64,000 bases of DNA from Scatophagus argus. Taxonomy: Eukaryota > Chordata > Actinopteri > Scatophagidae. The stretch spans positions 16,422,330 through 16,486,329 of the forward strand of contig NC_058497.1 of the NCBI RefSeq assembly GCF_020382885.2. The letters run 5' to 3'. Below, piece after piece: positions 47,126 through 59,895 of this stretch. Below the pieces are notes generated by a model. That model was not told where the DNA came from, made no database searches, and saw only the letters and a list, made by a program, of their open reading frames with translations. The first letter of the stretch is position 1. Every line of letters starts with the position of its first letter. The translations under genes and the position numbers were made by a program.

Positions 47126-47870
47126 TTCTGTCATTCAAATTATTTATTTAATTTTCAGTAACACATCATTCTGTCTTGTATATTGCATTCTCCAGAGTCA
47201 CTTTACACTATACATACGGTACATGAGGATTAGTTAAGTGAGGAAACCTAAGAAATATGTGGTGGAAATAACTTTGAATAATGACAACTTTGGTGAAAAG
47301 GAGACATAAAGCAGCCAAGGAAATCTGAGCTTTTAGGACCCATTTGATTGGTTGTTAAGGTGCAGATTTCTGATGAACCAGCAAGCTGAGCCTGGACAAG
47401 ATTTGTAGTGTTTTGAGGAGTTAAACAAGATGTTAAGATGGAAATATAAACAGAGGCAATAGACCAGAAAACGAAATGGAGTCCTATTTCCACAAGGTAC
47501 CGCAATGTGATAATTTAGATCAACTGCAGACGGTCACACAGTGGGGGCCAGTGTTCGAAACATTTTTGACAAGTTTGGCTGAGTGCACTGCTGAGTTTGA
47601 AGTTAATGCAGCACTTCATTTTGTTCGACAAATTTGTCCCCTCAGCACAGGCCTGCCAAAATTTGTTCCTGCAGCAAATACTCAGGGCCTTTGGACTTTG
47701 GTATAGCCAAGCTTTTTGGTGAAGCACTCGCCCTACCTAATTTTAGTGTTGTTTATCTCACTGTTATCAAGGAGTCTGGGCTAAATAAGACCTGGGGATC
47801 CTTATGTGCAGATCTCATCCCATGTCAACCCATGACTCCAGTATCAGTGTCCTGTTAGATCATTGACCAT

Positions 47871-48060
47871 AGGTATTGAATTCTAATAGGCCTATTGGTG
47901 TGTCCTAATGGTCCAAGTATTGAATTATGATATTGGCATGGGCTGATGGCTTAAGGATTGAATTATGATATTGGTGTGGTGCAGGCTAATGGTTCTTAGT
48001 ATTGAATTATGATATTGGTGCACTTTGATGGTGCAGGGATTGAATTATGATATGGCTGGC
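47871..48060. repeat. Minisatellite, about 39-44 bp unit, five copies
   Basis: Five imperfect tandem units each start with a form of TATTGAATTATGATATTGGT, followed by a variable middle containing CTAATGG/TGATGG and a purine-rich end. The first copy is the most diverged and the last is truncated. It lies in cux1 intron 1. Confidence 0.85.
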
Positions 48061-51000
48061 TATCTGCTAATAGCTCACTCTGTGTAATTTTCAATGTCAC
48101 TCATGGTTTGAGTTGCTAGATCCATAGCTGGCCTTCAGGCTCAGCCAATCAGTCACATCAGATAGGAACAGCCTTCAACCCTAAGCCTCAGTTCTCAGTC
48201 CGGTCTTTGTCTCTCACTTGCTTTTGTCCTGGATTCAGTCCATCCAGGAGTTTATGATTTGCTATTGCAGGACATTTAGTCTGTTTAAAGAAAAATAAAG
48301 AGCTTTGAAATAAGGGATGGAACAAACTTTACCATGTTGTTCTCAAAGCCTTGAGGTGATGATGTGTTTGATGGGTTAATGTGTGTGTGGATTTGGCATT
48401 TTCATACACCACCATGTGTTTATAAGGAGACTAGGGTTAAAGTAATGGAATTGTAATGGCCCCGAATCTGAGCTAACTTCGTTTCTGTTAGTGTCCACAC
48501 CTTTGCAGTGTTTATGTTGAGCTCATTCCCATTTTGGTAGTTTAAAAGCAACCAGAGCTGTGATGGTCCCGCTGCCAGCTCACAGAGTAAATGGACGGCC
48601 TGCTTCTGTGTCAGCCCTCTAAAAATAACACAGACTGCTGGCTAGGCTCAGCAGAAAACTACCACCGATTATGATGATTCAACTACCCTGTATTCACAGG
48701 TGCGTGTGTGTTGGGTGGGGGGTGGTTTATGCTTAACAAATTGTTCTCTGCAGTCGGTTTGCTATTCACTGGTCTAGTTTTATGTTGTAGGTTGGCGAAC
48801 TTTGCTCTGTCAGAAGAACTTAAATAGTTGTTGAATTGCTTATGCGTTTTTGAGGTGTAATCATTTAAGGAAGGAACAGGAGTCTTATTTAAGGTTAGGG
48901 AACCAAAATCAGATTAAATGGCTTTAACTGCTTGCACCCTGCTGTTATTGCGCCACAGGCTTTGCCTAATGTGTGATTAATAAACGATGGACTGGACCAT
49001 GACTGTGTCTGCCAGCACGTGGGAAATTCCACCTAAATGACACAGTCTTGAATCGGTTTAATTCATTGGACGTCCTCAGACATTACTTTAACCTCTCCCT
49101 GACGTTTGACCTGAGCAGCTGTCAGACTGGAGCCAGGGTTCAGAGGTGGTCTGACCCCACAGAACTCACTATGACCCGGGTTGTCTGACTGGCCTAACCT
49201 TTAGAGCTAACAGATGATGATTTTACCATCTGTCTTGCCTTTAACAGGTCTAGCCTCCTTGAACTTGAACTTGTTTGGATGTGGAAAGAAGAAGGAAAAA
49301 AAAACAACAACACAAGAATTAGCCCAGCCTCTTCTTTTTTTTTTGTGCTTAGGTATTACTTTTATTTTTAATGGATATCTGAATGAATAGACAGCTTCAG
49401 ACTTTAGGCTTTATGTACTTAATTGTGGATAATTTCTTGGAGAACTCTCTGTACGCCCCAATTTTAAAAGTTTAAAACTGAACTGTACATTACTAAGCTC
49501 TGTAGCCTGCCGTCTCATTTTTAAAAGTGAGAGTTGTCCTCTTGAGGAATGGGGGAAGGGACTGTGTGTTTAGTAGACACAGGCTCATCCGCTGACTGCT
49601 GTCTGACCCTGAGTTCAGTGGTATGGTTATTAATAGGCCCAGAGGCCTCAACTTCCAGGAGGCCCTCTGATCAGCTCCAGATGTGGAATGAGAGAGGACA
49701 ATTCTACGTTAGCTTATCCATGTTTCACATGCAGCAGAAAGTAGGGAGATAGGCATTTGGTGAGACTGATAAAAGAGTGGGGGAGGGAGGAAGGGAGGGA
49801 CAGGAGACCTTTCCACAGCAGGAGTGTGTTTTGTGAGTCTTTGTTTTTGTGTGTGTGTGTGTTTTTTCGTTCATTACGCTCTCTGCCCTAAGACCAAAAG
49901 ACCATAAAAACGTATGGCATCACCATGGTGACCATAATAACTACCTATAAAACAGCGTGTAAACTGTGAAATAAGACAAACAGACCAGAACAGCCCTGAC
50001 TGGCTGGCTGGCTGAGTGAATGGCTGCCTTCCGCCATAAAACTATTTGAGAGCCAGACTGAAGGAATGCCTTGGAGGCTGCTGTGGCTGTCACGACACAT
50101 GAAAGGATTAGGCTCTGTGTTTTATCTCCTCTTTATCTGATGGTAATGGATAAGCTGAGTGTAGCCTATCATCTGACGCTTGGGCCGGGGGTTTGATGTT
50201 TTAGTAGGGTGACGGTTTGTTGAGTTGACCGCTTTGGTCTATTGATTGCTGTTTGATGGTTTTGATATGTAGGCTGTGTGGAACAGGTCAAGTCTTTTAT
50301 GCAGTGAAGGCTCCAAATAGCTTTTAGCTGTCCTTCACTCCCCCCATTACTCCAGTGGTTCGTTTGATGTTTGGATCAATCAATAGAAAGAGCCTGAGCT
50401 CTTACACATACTCCATCCTACTTCCCACTGAGCTCAATTCCTCTTCCTTCATTGTGCAGGCTTTATATCATATTCTCTCACCGCAGAATAAATGATATAA
50501 TTACAACCCATTACGTAGCCTAATGCAAGCTAATTATTCTGTCATTACTGTAAGGATTAGCCATGCTCATTCTCTCTTTCTCACTGTGTTTCTCTGCCTT
50601 TTCCTCTCAAAAGTCGTGCAAGCAGAGCAGAAAACTCTTACTCATAAAGTCTGAGTAAGACTTAGCCCCGGGACATGCTCTGTTGACGTTGATCGTATAG
50701 ACCATGAGTGTCAAACTCAGTCAGAAGGCTTGGCCATGCTAGAAGACAGTGACAGCGTGGGCCGGACCGATTAAACAGTCTAGATGTAACGTAATGAGGC
50801 GTTTTGGTATGCTTTTGATATATGTTCTTGATTTATGCGTCGAAGTGAACGTGTTACTTTTATAGGCCATGGCACAACTACTGCTGATGTGTCATCATCA
50901 GGCGTCTACAAAATTACTGCATACAACAGATAAACCAAGCTAAATTAAAATGTTGAAAAGGGCATCATGTGGAGCAGGCATTTAATGTACCAGAGGCACA

Positions 51001-51395
51001 TGAGAGCGATGCAGACCTTTTTTTTTTCCACTGTCCTGTAACTGTGCCAATAGCTTGAAGGTGCTTGTAGTCCTTAAATGGAAGTCTAAGTGAATTACTA
51101 CAAATCAGATAGGCTAATGAATGGAGAACAGATCAAATCTTAACTAAATTATAGTAACTTTGAACACTTCTCCATTTTCAAGAGTCGTAGAATTTCTAGT
51201 CTAGTTTGCATACGAGTCTAGAACAGTGAGAAGCTCTCTGCAGCATTATAACATTGCTAGGCTCCACCTGTGATCCTGTCACTATCCACCGAAGGTTAGT
51301 GGTATGTCCATTAGATGTCATATAAACTAATGGCGGAGATGTCAATTGTTGACCGAGTCCTTGAGACTTGTAGGCTTGTATATGAAAGATGAAAG

Positions 51396-51649
51396 AAAGT
51401 GACATATTTCGTCATTGGAGGGAACTCACTCCAATGAAATTCGTGCTCTGCATTTAACCCACCCAAGTGACGTGCACACACACACAGCAAACCCGGGGCA
51501 GTGGGTGACCGCGTGCAGCGCCCGGGGAGCAGTGGGGGTTAGGTACCTTGCTCAAGGGTACCTCAGCCATGGACACCGGGACGGGGAATCGAACCAGCGA
51601 TCCACCGGTTACGGGTCCGACACCCTAACCGCTGATCCACGACTGCCCA
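51396..51649 (-). repeat. tRNA-derived SINE, copy 2
   Basis: 254 bases aligned without gaps to the copy at 10966-11219, 7 differences by eye (about 97% identical). The minus strand carries the same A-box-like (51639-51629) and perfect B box (51595-51585). It is in the antisense orientation within cux1 intron 1; copy 1 is likewise antisense within col26a1. Confidence 0.87.
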
Positions 51650-53694
51650 TGTGCATATGTGCTTCAGGGCCTGGGGAGGCCCACTGCTCTCTTAGACTTG
51701 ATTAATCCCTATCGCCCCTCTCCATGATCGCAGTTTCCATTTTTTAGTCCGTATCTGTGCACTCATCCCCTCCCCAATCTCCTCTCACTGGCACAGAATG
51801 GCTTCCTGGCAGAATGGAAGCATTAATTCAGGGATGAGAGGTGTGATACTCTCTCACTCTCTTCTCTCTGGTTCTCTCTCTCTATCTGTGCTCTGTTTGT
51901 AATGCGTGGCCTTTATCGTAGCTGAAACAGCTCACTACCCTCTGATCCTATCTCAGATCTCAATATCCTAGCCGTTCCACCCTGTAAACGCAGGGATGAA
52001 AAATCTTGCCCTTTCGCCAATGCATTACACCCTAGCATATCGCATACCCCTCTCCTCCCATTGCACCCTCCACACCACTCACCCTTTGTGACACAGGCCT
52101 ACAGCTAAATTCGAACTCTGCAAAATGAGACCAAGTGAGCTGCACTTCCTCCATGCCAGAAACCATCTTAGTCTCATTATATTTGTATTTAGGCTCACTC
52201 CTAGCCTCTGAAACCCTTTGTCAGACAATAGGTCGGGCAAAATAATGACTAGCTCTCAGTAAGCTTCAGGAGAGTTCAGACTTGGATGTTGGGAGATAAA
52301 ACAACAACCAGTCTCTCAGCAGAGAAACATGGATCGATACAAACGAGGCTGCGGTGTAAAAAGGCTGTTTTTGATCCAGGCTTGCGTCAGCGTCAGTGAG
52401 GTGAGTCCTGACAGCTCCTGTGCTCTTGGTAGATATGGATCTGTGTTCAAAAAAAGGAGCAAAACGCTCAGGGACCACAAGCGTCTTGTTAGACTGTGGA
52501 GAGTGGTAGGCTAACCCCCCGCCCCCAACCACTCTGCACACCAACACAGATGCACACAGTTGCACAAACACACACACAAGTGCTTAGGCCTCAGTTGTCA
52601 CGGTGAAACTATTGTGTTAGCTTGTGGTGAAGAAAACTTTGCGGCTTTGGCTCCAGTGGGTGAGAGGAAAAGCAAAAACGGAGATTCGGGAGGATATGCG
52701 TCTTCAAACCCTGTGTGGTTTGAGAAAACAGCATCTGCTGGCACATTTAAAGTTCTGCACCATGCTATGTCAAAGGTAGGAAGGCAGACAAGCAGCCAGG
52801 GTTGTAGTCTCTTATCTTTGCTGCTGTTGTGCTGTGTTTTGAGGGGGCGTGCCTGTGATCTGTGATCATGTACCATGTCGTTGTAGCAAGTGTGGCTGTC
52901 GCTCCTGACTGAGCCGCCACCCCACGACTCCACCCCCACACAGTAGGTTTGGCATACAGAACAGTGAGCCGCACAGGAGGTGGAAGGTTGTAAGGGGAGA
53001 TGGAGGGGGGAGTTTCATAGGTAGGCCTCGTAGATTTCAGATAAGACATCTTTCCAGACGCCTTTACTGTTTACTATCATAACCACATAACAGCCTCAGA
53101 CATGTCAGAGATAAAAGGAAAGATTAGTGACTGCAGTGGCAGGACAGAAAACTTCATCTCATCAACATCTGTGTCATGTTGCCAAGTACAGAGGCTGTAA
53201 CAGACTCTGTAATGCTCACAGAAGAGTTTTGTTTTAAAATATTAGCCCCTTCTGTGGTGTGACTAATATGGTGTTAGCATTACCGAGAAGAAGTGAATGT
53301 AGTTTTGTCTGTCTCTTTCTATGCCTGGCTTCAGTTCAGGAGTGGTACTCCATTAGATTAATGTGTAAAACATGCGCCGAATGTGGAACAGTTAACCTAC
53401 ATTGTGTTTGGACTAAAAGAGTAGTGGCAGACTACTTGGCATGTGTGACTGCAGACTAGGTGTAAACAAAGTGTTTCTAGCAGTTACAGTCCCAATTATT
53501 CTACAGAGAGTGAGATCTGAAGCAAATCCTGTGTGGTGTTCTCTCCTCCCGTGTGCACTCTGGTCACCGTGGCAGCACAGACGGCAGCTGCAGTCAGATT
53601 GACTTCATACTGTGTACATAACAATAACTTTGTTGTCATTCCACCAGCCTATCTGTCTCGGCATCGTCGGAGCGTGAGGGCATAAGGAATTCCA

Positions 53695-53890
53695 TGAAGT
53701 TTTGATACCTCAATTAAAGTGCGTCTGTCTCCTGTTATCTCATTTAGTCTGTAGTCGATATGATTGGCATAATCAGACATGCCTGATTGGTGCCTCCCAT
53801 TTAATTAATCAGTCTCACTGTATCATCACCTGTGGCTCATTAGTGTAATTAGAGTGAATTAGTCAGATAGAAGGCCTCTCTCTGCCTGCA
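53695..53890. promoter_or_regulatory. Candidate conserved non-coding element, cux1 intron 1
   Basis: A block free of simple repeats and dense in homeodomain-type cores: TCAATTAAAG, TTTAATTAATCAG, GTGTAATTAGAG, GTGAATTAGTC, with ATTGGCATAATCAGAC between them. The texture is typical of vertebrate developmental enhancers; conservation could not be tested here. Confidence 0.35.
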
Positions 53891-54686
53891 GACGAGTGGA
53901 AGGAATTTCATTAGGAGAGATGAACACGCACACATACACCTTGGGTCTGATGGCCAGTGGTAATAGGATTTGTTTACCCGTGACTGTTATCGGTGATTAG
54001 TATTATTACCACAGTGGTAGAACTAAGAGATACTCATTTTCGTTTGGCCCTGTCTCACCTTATAGCTGCGAACATAGCTCACCATGCCAGCATTCACTGG
54101 GCAACCATGTTAGCTGACTTCCTTTTTTGAATCAGAGTTCAAAAGAATGTGGAAAGACTGGGCTCCCCAAGTTACTGCAGCGGCCCGTGTGTGCATTCAT
54201 GTGAGAGCACACGCGTGTGGAGCAGTGTGCGGGAGGCTTCTTGGCCAAGTCGGTGTTGAAGTCTCTCTAGGGAGTGTTGGCAATCTGTTCCAATCGTCTT
54301 TACAGCTGACCAGACGACCAAATGAACCAGGACAGGGACTGCTGCTGTGGGCCAGTCCAGCCAAGCCAAGCAGGGCTGTTACAGCAATCACACAGACATT
54401 ACAGCCCACTTAATGCTCCCCTGCACACACCATATTCCATCGTCTGCAGTCCTAACCAGCCATGGCCAGGTTTTAAAAATAGTGCTCAAGTTAATGTCAA
54501 TTAAACGGTTTTTGAAAAGTAAAATGTTTCAAAGTCAGGCCAAGGAGAGCCAGAGAATGTTGACCTCAGAGACCGAGCCCGACGGCCTGAAGGCCAAAGC
54601 GCAGAGCTTTTCATGCTTGTTGTTTGGTGCTCTGCAGGCGGTACAGTGAAACATCAACACAAGAGCTGGTATTTGCACTTTGCCAG

Positions 54687-54715
54687 TGTAATTAATTATA
54701 TTTCCTTTAATTACA
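54687..54715. promoter_or_regulatory. TAATTA inverted repeat, cux1 intron 1
   Basis: Perfect 9-base arms TGTAATTAA (54687-54695) and TTAATTACA (54707-54715) are separated by 11 bases. Each arm holds a TAATTA homeodomain core. Could be a paired or cooperative homeodomain site, or chance in AT-rich DNA. Confidence 0.35.
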
Positions 54716-57700
54716 TTGATGAAACATTGTGAAATATAGACTCCTTTAATTAGTATGTTTTTGTATTTTGTTAATTCAGAGTTTCTTCATTCATATCATG
54801 GCTCCTTGTCAAACATGTTAATTTGGAAGGTTTATCAAACTAACATGATGTCAAACAAGACGGAAAGAAAATCCCAGTGGTATGCCAGATGGCCGAGCCC
54901 CTGTAGAGCAGCCTTGCCTAAAGTTAACAGCACTCTCCTCCAAAAGTTTGGAGCTTGATAAAGCCAACAAAATAGCAGAAGTGACTCACCGGTAGTGGAT
55001 GCTTCTTAATAAATTCTGAATTCAGGATGTATTGGTATGTATTTTTTTAAAGTTCTATTCTGAAACTGTTCTCTGATGTTTTACAAGTTTTGCTTATACT
55101 ACTGATCTCTTTGTTTAAAGTGAAACATGCAGAGGCTGTAACCAATCCTTTTTGCTGTTTAGTCTGCACATGGTGTTGCCATTTGTGTTCACTGTCACGA
55201 CTTTAGATGGATAGTGACAGATGTCACCGTTCCAGTCATTATAAAAATGAAAGGTTTTCTATTTAGCAATCTATTAATCTGCCTATCAGCTATCTTTAGT
55301 CACAACAGTAATATAAACTGTGGTGTTAGCAAGGATCAGGTAGCGGGACCGATTGGGCACTGACAGTCCTCACTGCAAAGAATTCAAACAGATTATCTAT
55401 AATGTTGAGTCCGATATCTACCAGTTTAAATTGTGAGCCATGCAGTTGTACCCCAGAATGAAAACTTTGTGAGGAAGTAGCATTTGTTGGCCCCATGTAA
55501 ATCTTCTGAAACCACTGAAACACAGTTTGTTTGTCACCAGGAGTACTGATTCAGTTGTTGAAATAAAAATAGAAAAAAGCTCATGTCAAACTATTAGTAA
55601 ATTCAGTTCAACTAAAAAAAAATCTGTGTTTTTATTGAAACAAAAAAAGGCTGTTTTTCTGTTTTTTTTCTGTCTTTAATCAGCACATTGGTAACCACAG
55701 TTCAGTCTAGTTTTATTTAGCTAAGAACAGAAATAGCAGAGGAAATCCTCACATACTTCATCTGTGTTTCACTTAAGGTACTTTAATATGGCAACTTATC
55801 ATGACTATAGTATATTGCTTAAAATGGGAATAGTATTGGTCTACCAACGGCCAGTAAGACTTGATGTGTATGAATAAGGGCCAGACAGCATGAGCTGTAC
55901 ACTTTGGGATGTTACGCTCTATCAGCAAGACGAGGGTAAAGTCTGCCCCTGTGTCTGCTGAGGTGGGCAGAGAGTTTGCTGCATAGTCAAAACTTGACTG
56001 TGTCTGAGGGTCTTTTTTCTGAGACCATGCCCATAATTACTTGACCACTTGGCATTGAATCAAGCCTCTTTCATGTGTGATGTGTTTGTTTAGCTTGGTA
56101 GTGATTTTTTTTTTTTTTTTTTTTTGATATGGGAGATTTGGTAACCCTGCATATGTGCAGGGTTTTGGAAAAGGATTGGACAGAATCAAGGGCGCCAGGG
56201 ATTGGCACATGACCTCTTAAAGCAGAACCCTGGTGGAGGAGTGTGGTTATTTCAGTTTTGCGCAAAAACAGAGCTTATTAATCAATTTATATGAATGGAT
56301 TGGCTTGTTGTGCTTAATTTCTTCTTGACTTTTGGATAAGTTTTTTAGCTGGAAAATGATTTAACTGAAGTTAGAGCTTAGTGGAGAATAAAATTAAGAG
56401 CCAAAGAAAGCAAAACTGTTGATGATTGATTAGTCCATCAAAAGAAAAAAGAAAACCCTAATCAAATAAATAAAGATGTAAAATATCTGCTGGTTCAGCA
56501 TCCTAAATGTAAGGTTTTGCTTCTTCACTTCTGCTTGTGGAAAATTGTGATACTGTGATTGTGCTAACTACAGCCCTCATGCAGACAGTGCAATACAAAC
56601 CAAAGTTCATTTCAATCTAGTAAGTTTTAACTAGCTTACTCAAACTGTTCTTCAGGGTGGATGCACTTAATTGTGTCCTGGGGTGCGTCTCTCACACATA
56701 CACACACACAAATACACTCTCTCTTAATAATTAAAAAAAAAAAATTCTCTTGCTGCTGATTCTGATTATGATCAGATGGAGATTCTCCATTTTAAAAAAT
56801 AATTTTAATGTTTGTTTAATGGTACAGCGTGCATGATTAACAGTATTATATCTCTTTGGATACCTAAAATTGTCCTGCTCGCTGCTTATGCGTTCTGATT
56901 TCAGATCAGGCTTTAAACTGAAGTGTTCCACTGATTTATTTAAATGATTTTGGAAAGTGAAGCTTGTGGCCTAAATTATTATATTGCAATTAATATCTGT
57001 CAGTGACTGCTATCTGTTAATATCTTTAACAAACTGTTCCTTATATTCTTGTTGCTGTTGCTAATCTTTACCGATATAACTAATAATTAGAGCCCTATTC
57101 ATGAACTAGAGCATTAATTTTTTGACAATTAATTTAATATGATTCAAATTTATTAGGTTCCTCCTTTCATCAAGCATTGCACAAGCTTCTGCGCACGCTC
57201 GAGTTCACTAACAGATAGTGCAGCTGCTCCATGGCCACGGGCAGACAGGCTGCTACATCAGCCGCTCCATGGGCAGCAAGAGCAAGATGGCATGTAAGCA
57301 AGTGAGCAGTTTTTTACTTTTTTTTTTTTTTTAACGTCCTGTGCTACTGCATAAAATCCATTGCTGAGGACAGTCGCAACATTTGTCTTTTTTTATGGTT
57401 TGTGGATAAAACGGGATCACGCCTGGTCAGGGAATTAAACTTAACGCTGATAGGGGAAAAAATCTTCTAATTAGTACTTGATCACACTATTTCTTTAGAG
57501 GGTTGTATTTTCTTGTGTGTGTTGGGGGGGGGGCGATGTGAGGCAGTGGGCTGATGTGTGTGTGTTTTGGGACCTTGTCAGCAGCCTGAGCCACGAGGGC
57601 CCCTGTGGTAATGTGTGTATTAAATGATTAGTGTGTTAGTTAGCATAACGGCCCTTCAGCAGCGTTTAATCACTCTCAGGGGTGGGCGGCCTCACAGGAG

Positions 57701-58529
57701 GTGGATGGGAGGTGGTGGGGGGGAGAAAAAGGAAAGGCGGAGTAAAGGGAGAAAAGAGAGATTTAAATGGAGGAGAAGGTACTGTTGGTTGTATAAGTAA
57801 GTGGATGATCTGTAGTGAGTATGGAAAAAATGAAGGGATGGGGGTGGGGGCAAGAATCCAGCAGAAACATAATCCAGCAACACTCACACACTCAGCAGAG
57901 AGAGATACAATCTTTACAAGGCCTGAATGTCTTGTTAATGTCAGCACTTGGCCCATCATCTGGAACAAGTCCCATAAATAGCTATTAATAACAATGCAGA
58001 ATGGATGTGGATAAAGGCGGCCCCTGCCTCAGCCTTGACAACACTGCTGTTGTTGATAATTGCGCTGTTGTTGTTGTTATGTAGGGAGGGGAGGGTTTGT
58101 CTGGTGCAGACAGTCAATAATTGTTGTGAACTCCTTGTGAGTAGTAGTTGTTGTAGTCATCCATTTGCTTCAGAGGTTGTCTTGCCTGACGCAGTGGTGA
58201 CTGATTGACTGACAGCCTGAATAGCTCAGACATTGCTTGCACTGGTAGCAGATCAAACTACTGGTGTAGACGGGTTTTCCTTGGCGGGACATCAGTGTTG
58301 CGGTTCTCTTCTCTGCTTCTGCAATATACCGGCCAAGTTCAGCTGAGGCAGGATGGGTAGTCTGCAGCATGCCAGATGGGTCAAGGAGTCTGCTGTCTAG
58401 TCAAAGAACAGCTCCTGACCTTTTAGCTTGAATGATAACTATGATGCTGATTTCAGTTATAATAAGTATGATAAAATATGCAGCTCTCTCCTTCGCAAAC
58501 TAAAAGAAAGTTGCATGTTTGTATTGCAG

Positions 58530-58640
58530 AAAGAACTAGACGCCACCGCCACACAGCTTGCCAACAGACAAGACGAGAGCGAACAGACCAGGAAGAAGCT
58601 AATCGACCTGAGCCGCGAGTTCAAGAAGAACACACCAGAG
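58530..58640 (+). CDS. cux1: cux1 exon 2
   Basis: It follows a GTATTGCAG acceptor and encodes 37 residues from [19 protein letters not shown] to REFKKNTPE, almost identical to the human CUX1 exon ([24 protein letters not shown]...). The donor is GTGAGA. This is the start of the long N-terminal coiled coil shared by CASP and CUX1. Phase 0 at both ends, so it joins cleanly to exons 1 and 3. Confidence 0.96.
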
Positions 58641-59863
58641 GTGAGAAAATCACATATTCGTGAACACGCACCAACACACGGCCACGCATATATTCCACGA
58701 TTCTTTTGACAACCGTGGTTTGCCTCTGTATTTCTCTGTGTCTCGTCTCCTCTTCGTAAATGTAGCGGTGATTATTTACTCAGAAAGCAGGGGAGGAGTA
58801 GACGGTGCAGAGATGCCGGCTTGGCTCCCAAAAATAGTCTCTCCATTAGTTTCCCTGAAATCCTAAAGAGACAAAACAGAAAACCCCTCAGGAGTTTGTA
58901 TTATCTGACCTAGTTTTTTTATGAGTGCAGAAAGTGTGGTCCGTGAGTGTGTATGAAAGAGAGAGAGGAAGAGAAAGACAGTAAAAGAGAGAGAGAGCAG
59001 CAGAGCAGGAGGGACAGAAAGAAAGAAAGAGAGTGTGACAACACTACTAAGTGGGATCAGGAGGGAATTCTGTCCTGTTCCTGTGTTCCCATCACCCCTC
59101 CTGGGAATATTTGTTTCATCTCTGTTACCAAGGCAACACATTTTAAACCACACAGTGAAAACAAAGTATTGTTGTGTTATTATTGGTAATGTCACCATGG
59201 TGAATTATTGATGGTAGTATGAATTATGTATGAATGGAGTAGACAGTGGATAGAAAATTGTCAACTCTCGGTGGAGTTGACAGTGGGCCTATTATAGTTA
59301 CCACAGGATGAGCATTGTGACTATTGACTTCAGCTTGTAGCCCACCCGGTACGGAGGAATATGCACCAGAGGAACCTGTACCTGCATACAAAAGACAATA
59401 ATTTTACATTCATCTCTAATCTCATTTTCAAGTATAACCACATAACAAGCAGCACACATACAGAGGCAGAGAAAGCACACAAAGAAAACATGCAGAGAAG
59501 CAGAGGTGCACACACAAACACAGAGGAAGATTGCCTAGATCACAGAACAGGACACACACATTCATCAGTGTAACAAGGCTGTGATTTAGGAAGGCTCCTC
59601 TGGCGTCTGTGTGGCCCCTGGCATCTCCCTGGTATGTGGAGGAGGAATCCGAGCCAGGCCAGAGGAGCGACAGGATTCATTACAGGGCTGTAACAGGCTC
59701 AATAGGAATCAGCACTAAAACTCCCGACGTTTGGAAGTGTATAAGCATCAAGCCTGCCTAGCAAATAGACTGGTCCATAATGTGTGATGGCCTGCGCTTG
59801 ATTAAAAATGCCCCGATCATCTGGTGTGCAGTCGCGAAGGTGTGTTTTGTGTCTCTTGCGTAG

Positions 59864-59895
<32 letters not shown>

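Noticed and set aside
47476-47706. 76-codon frame near the minisatellite
   Set aside because: No recognised domain; may be chance or part of an unidentified repeat.
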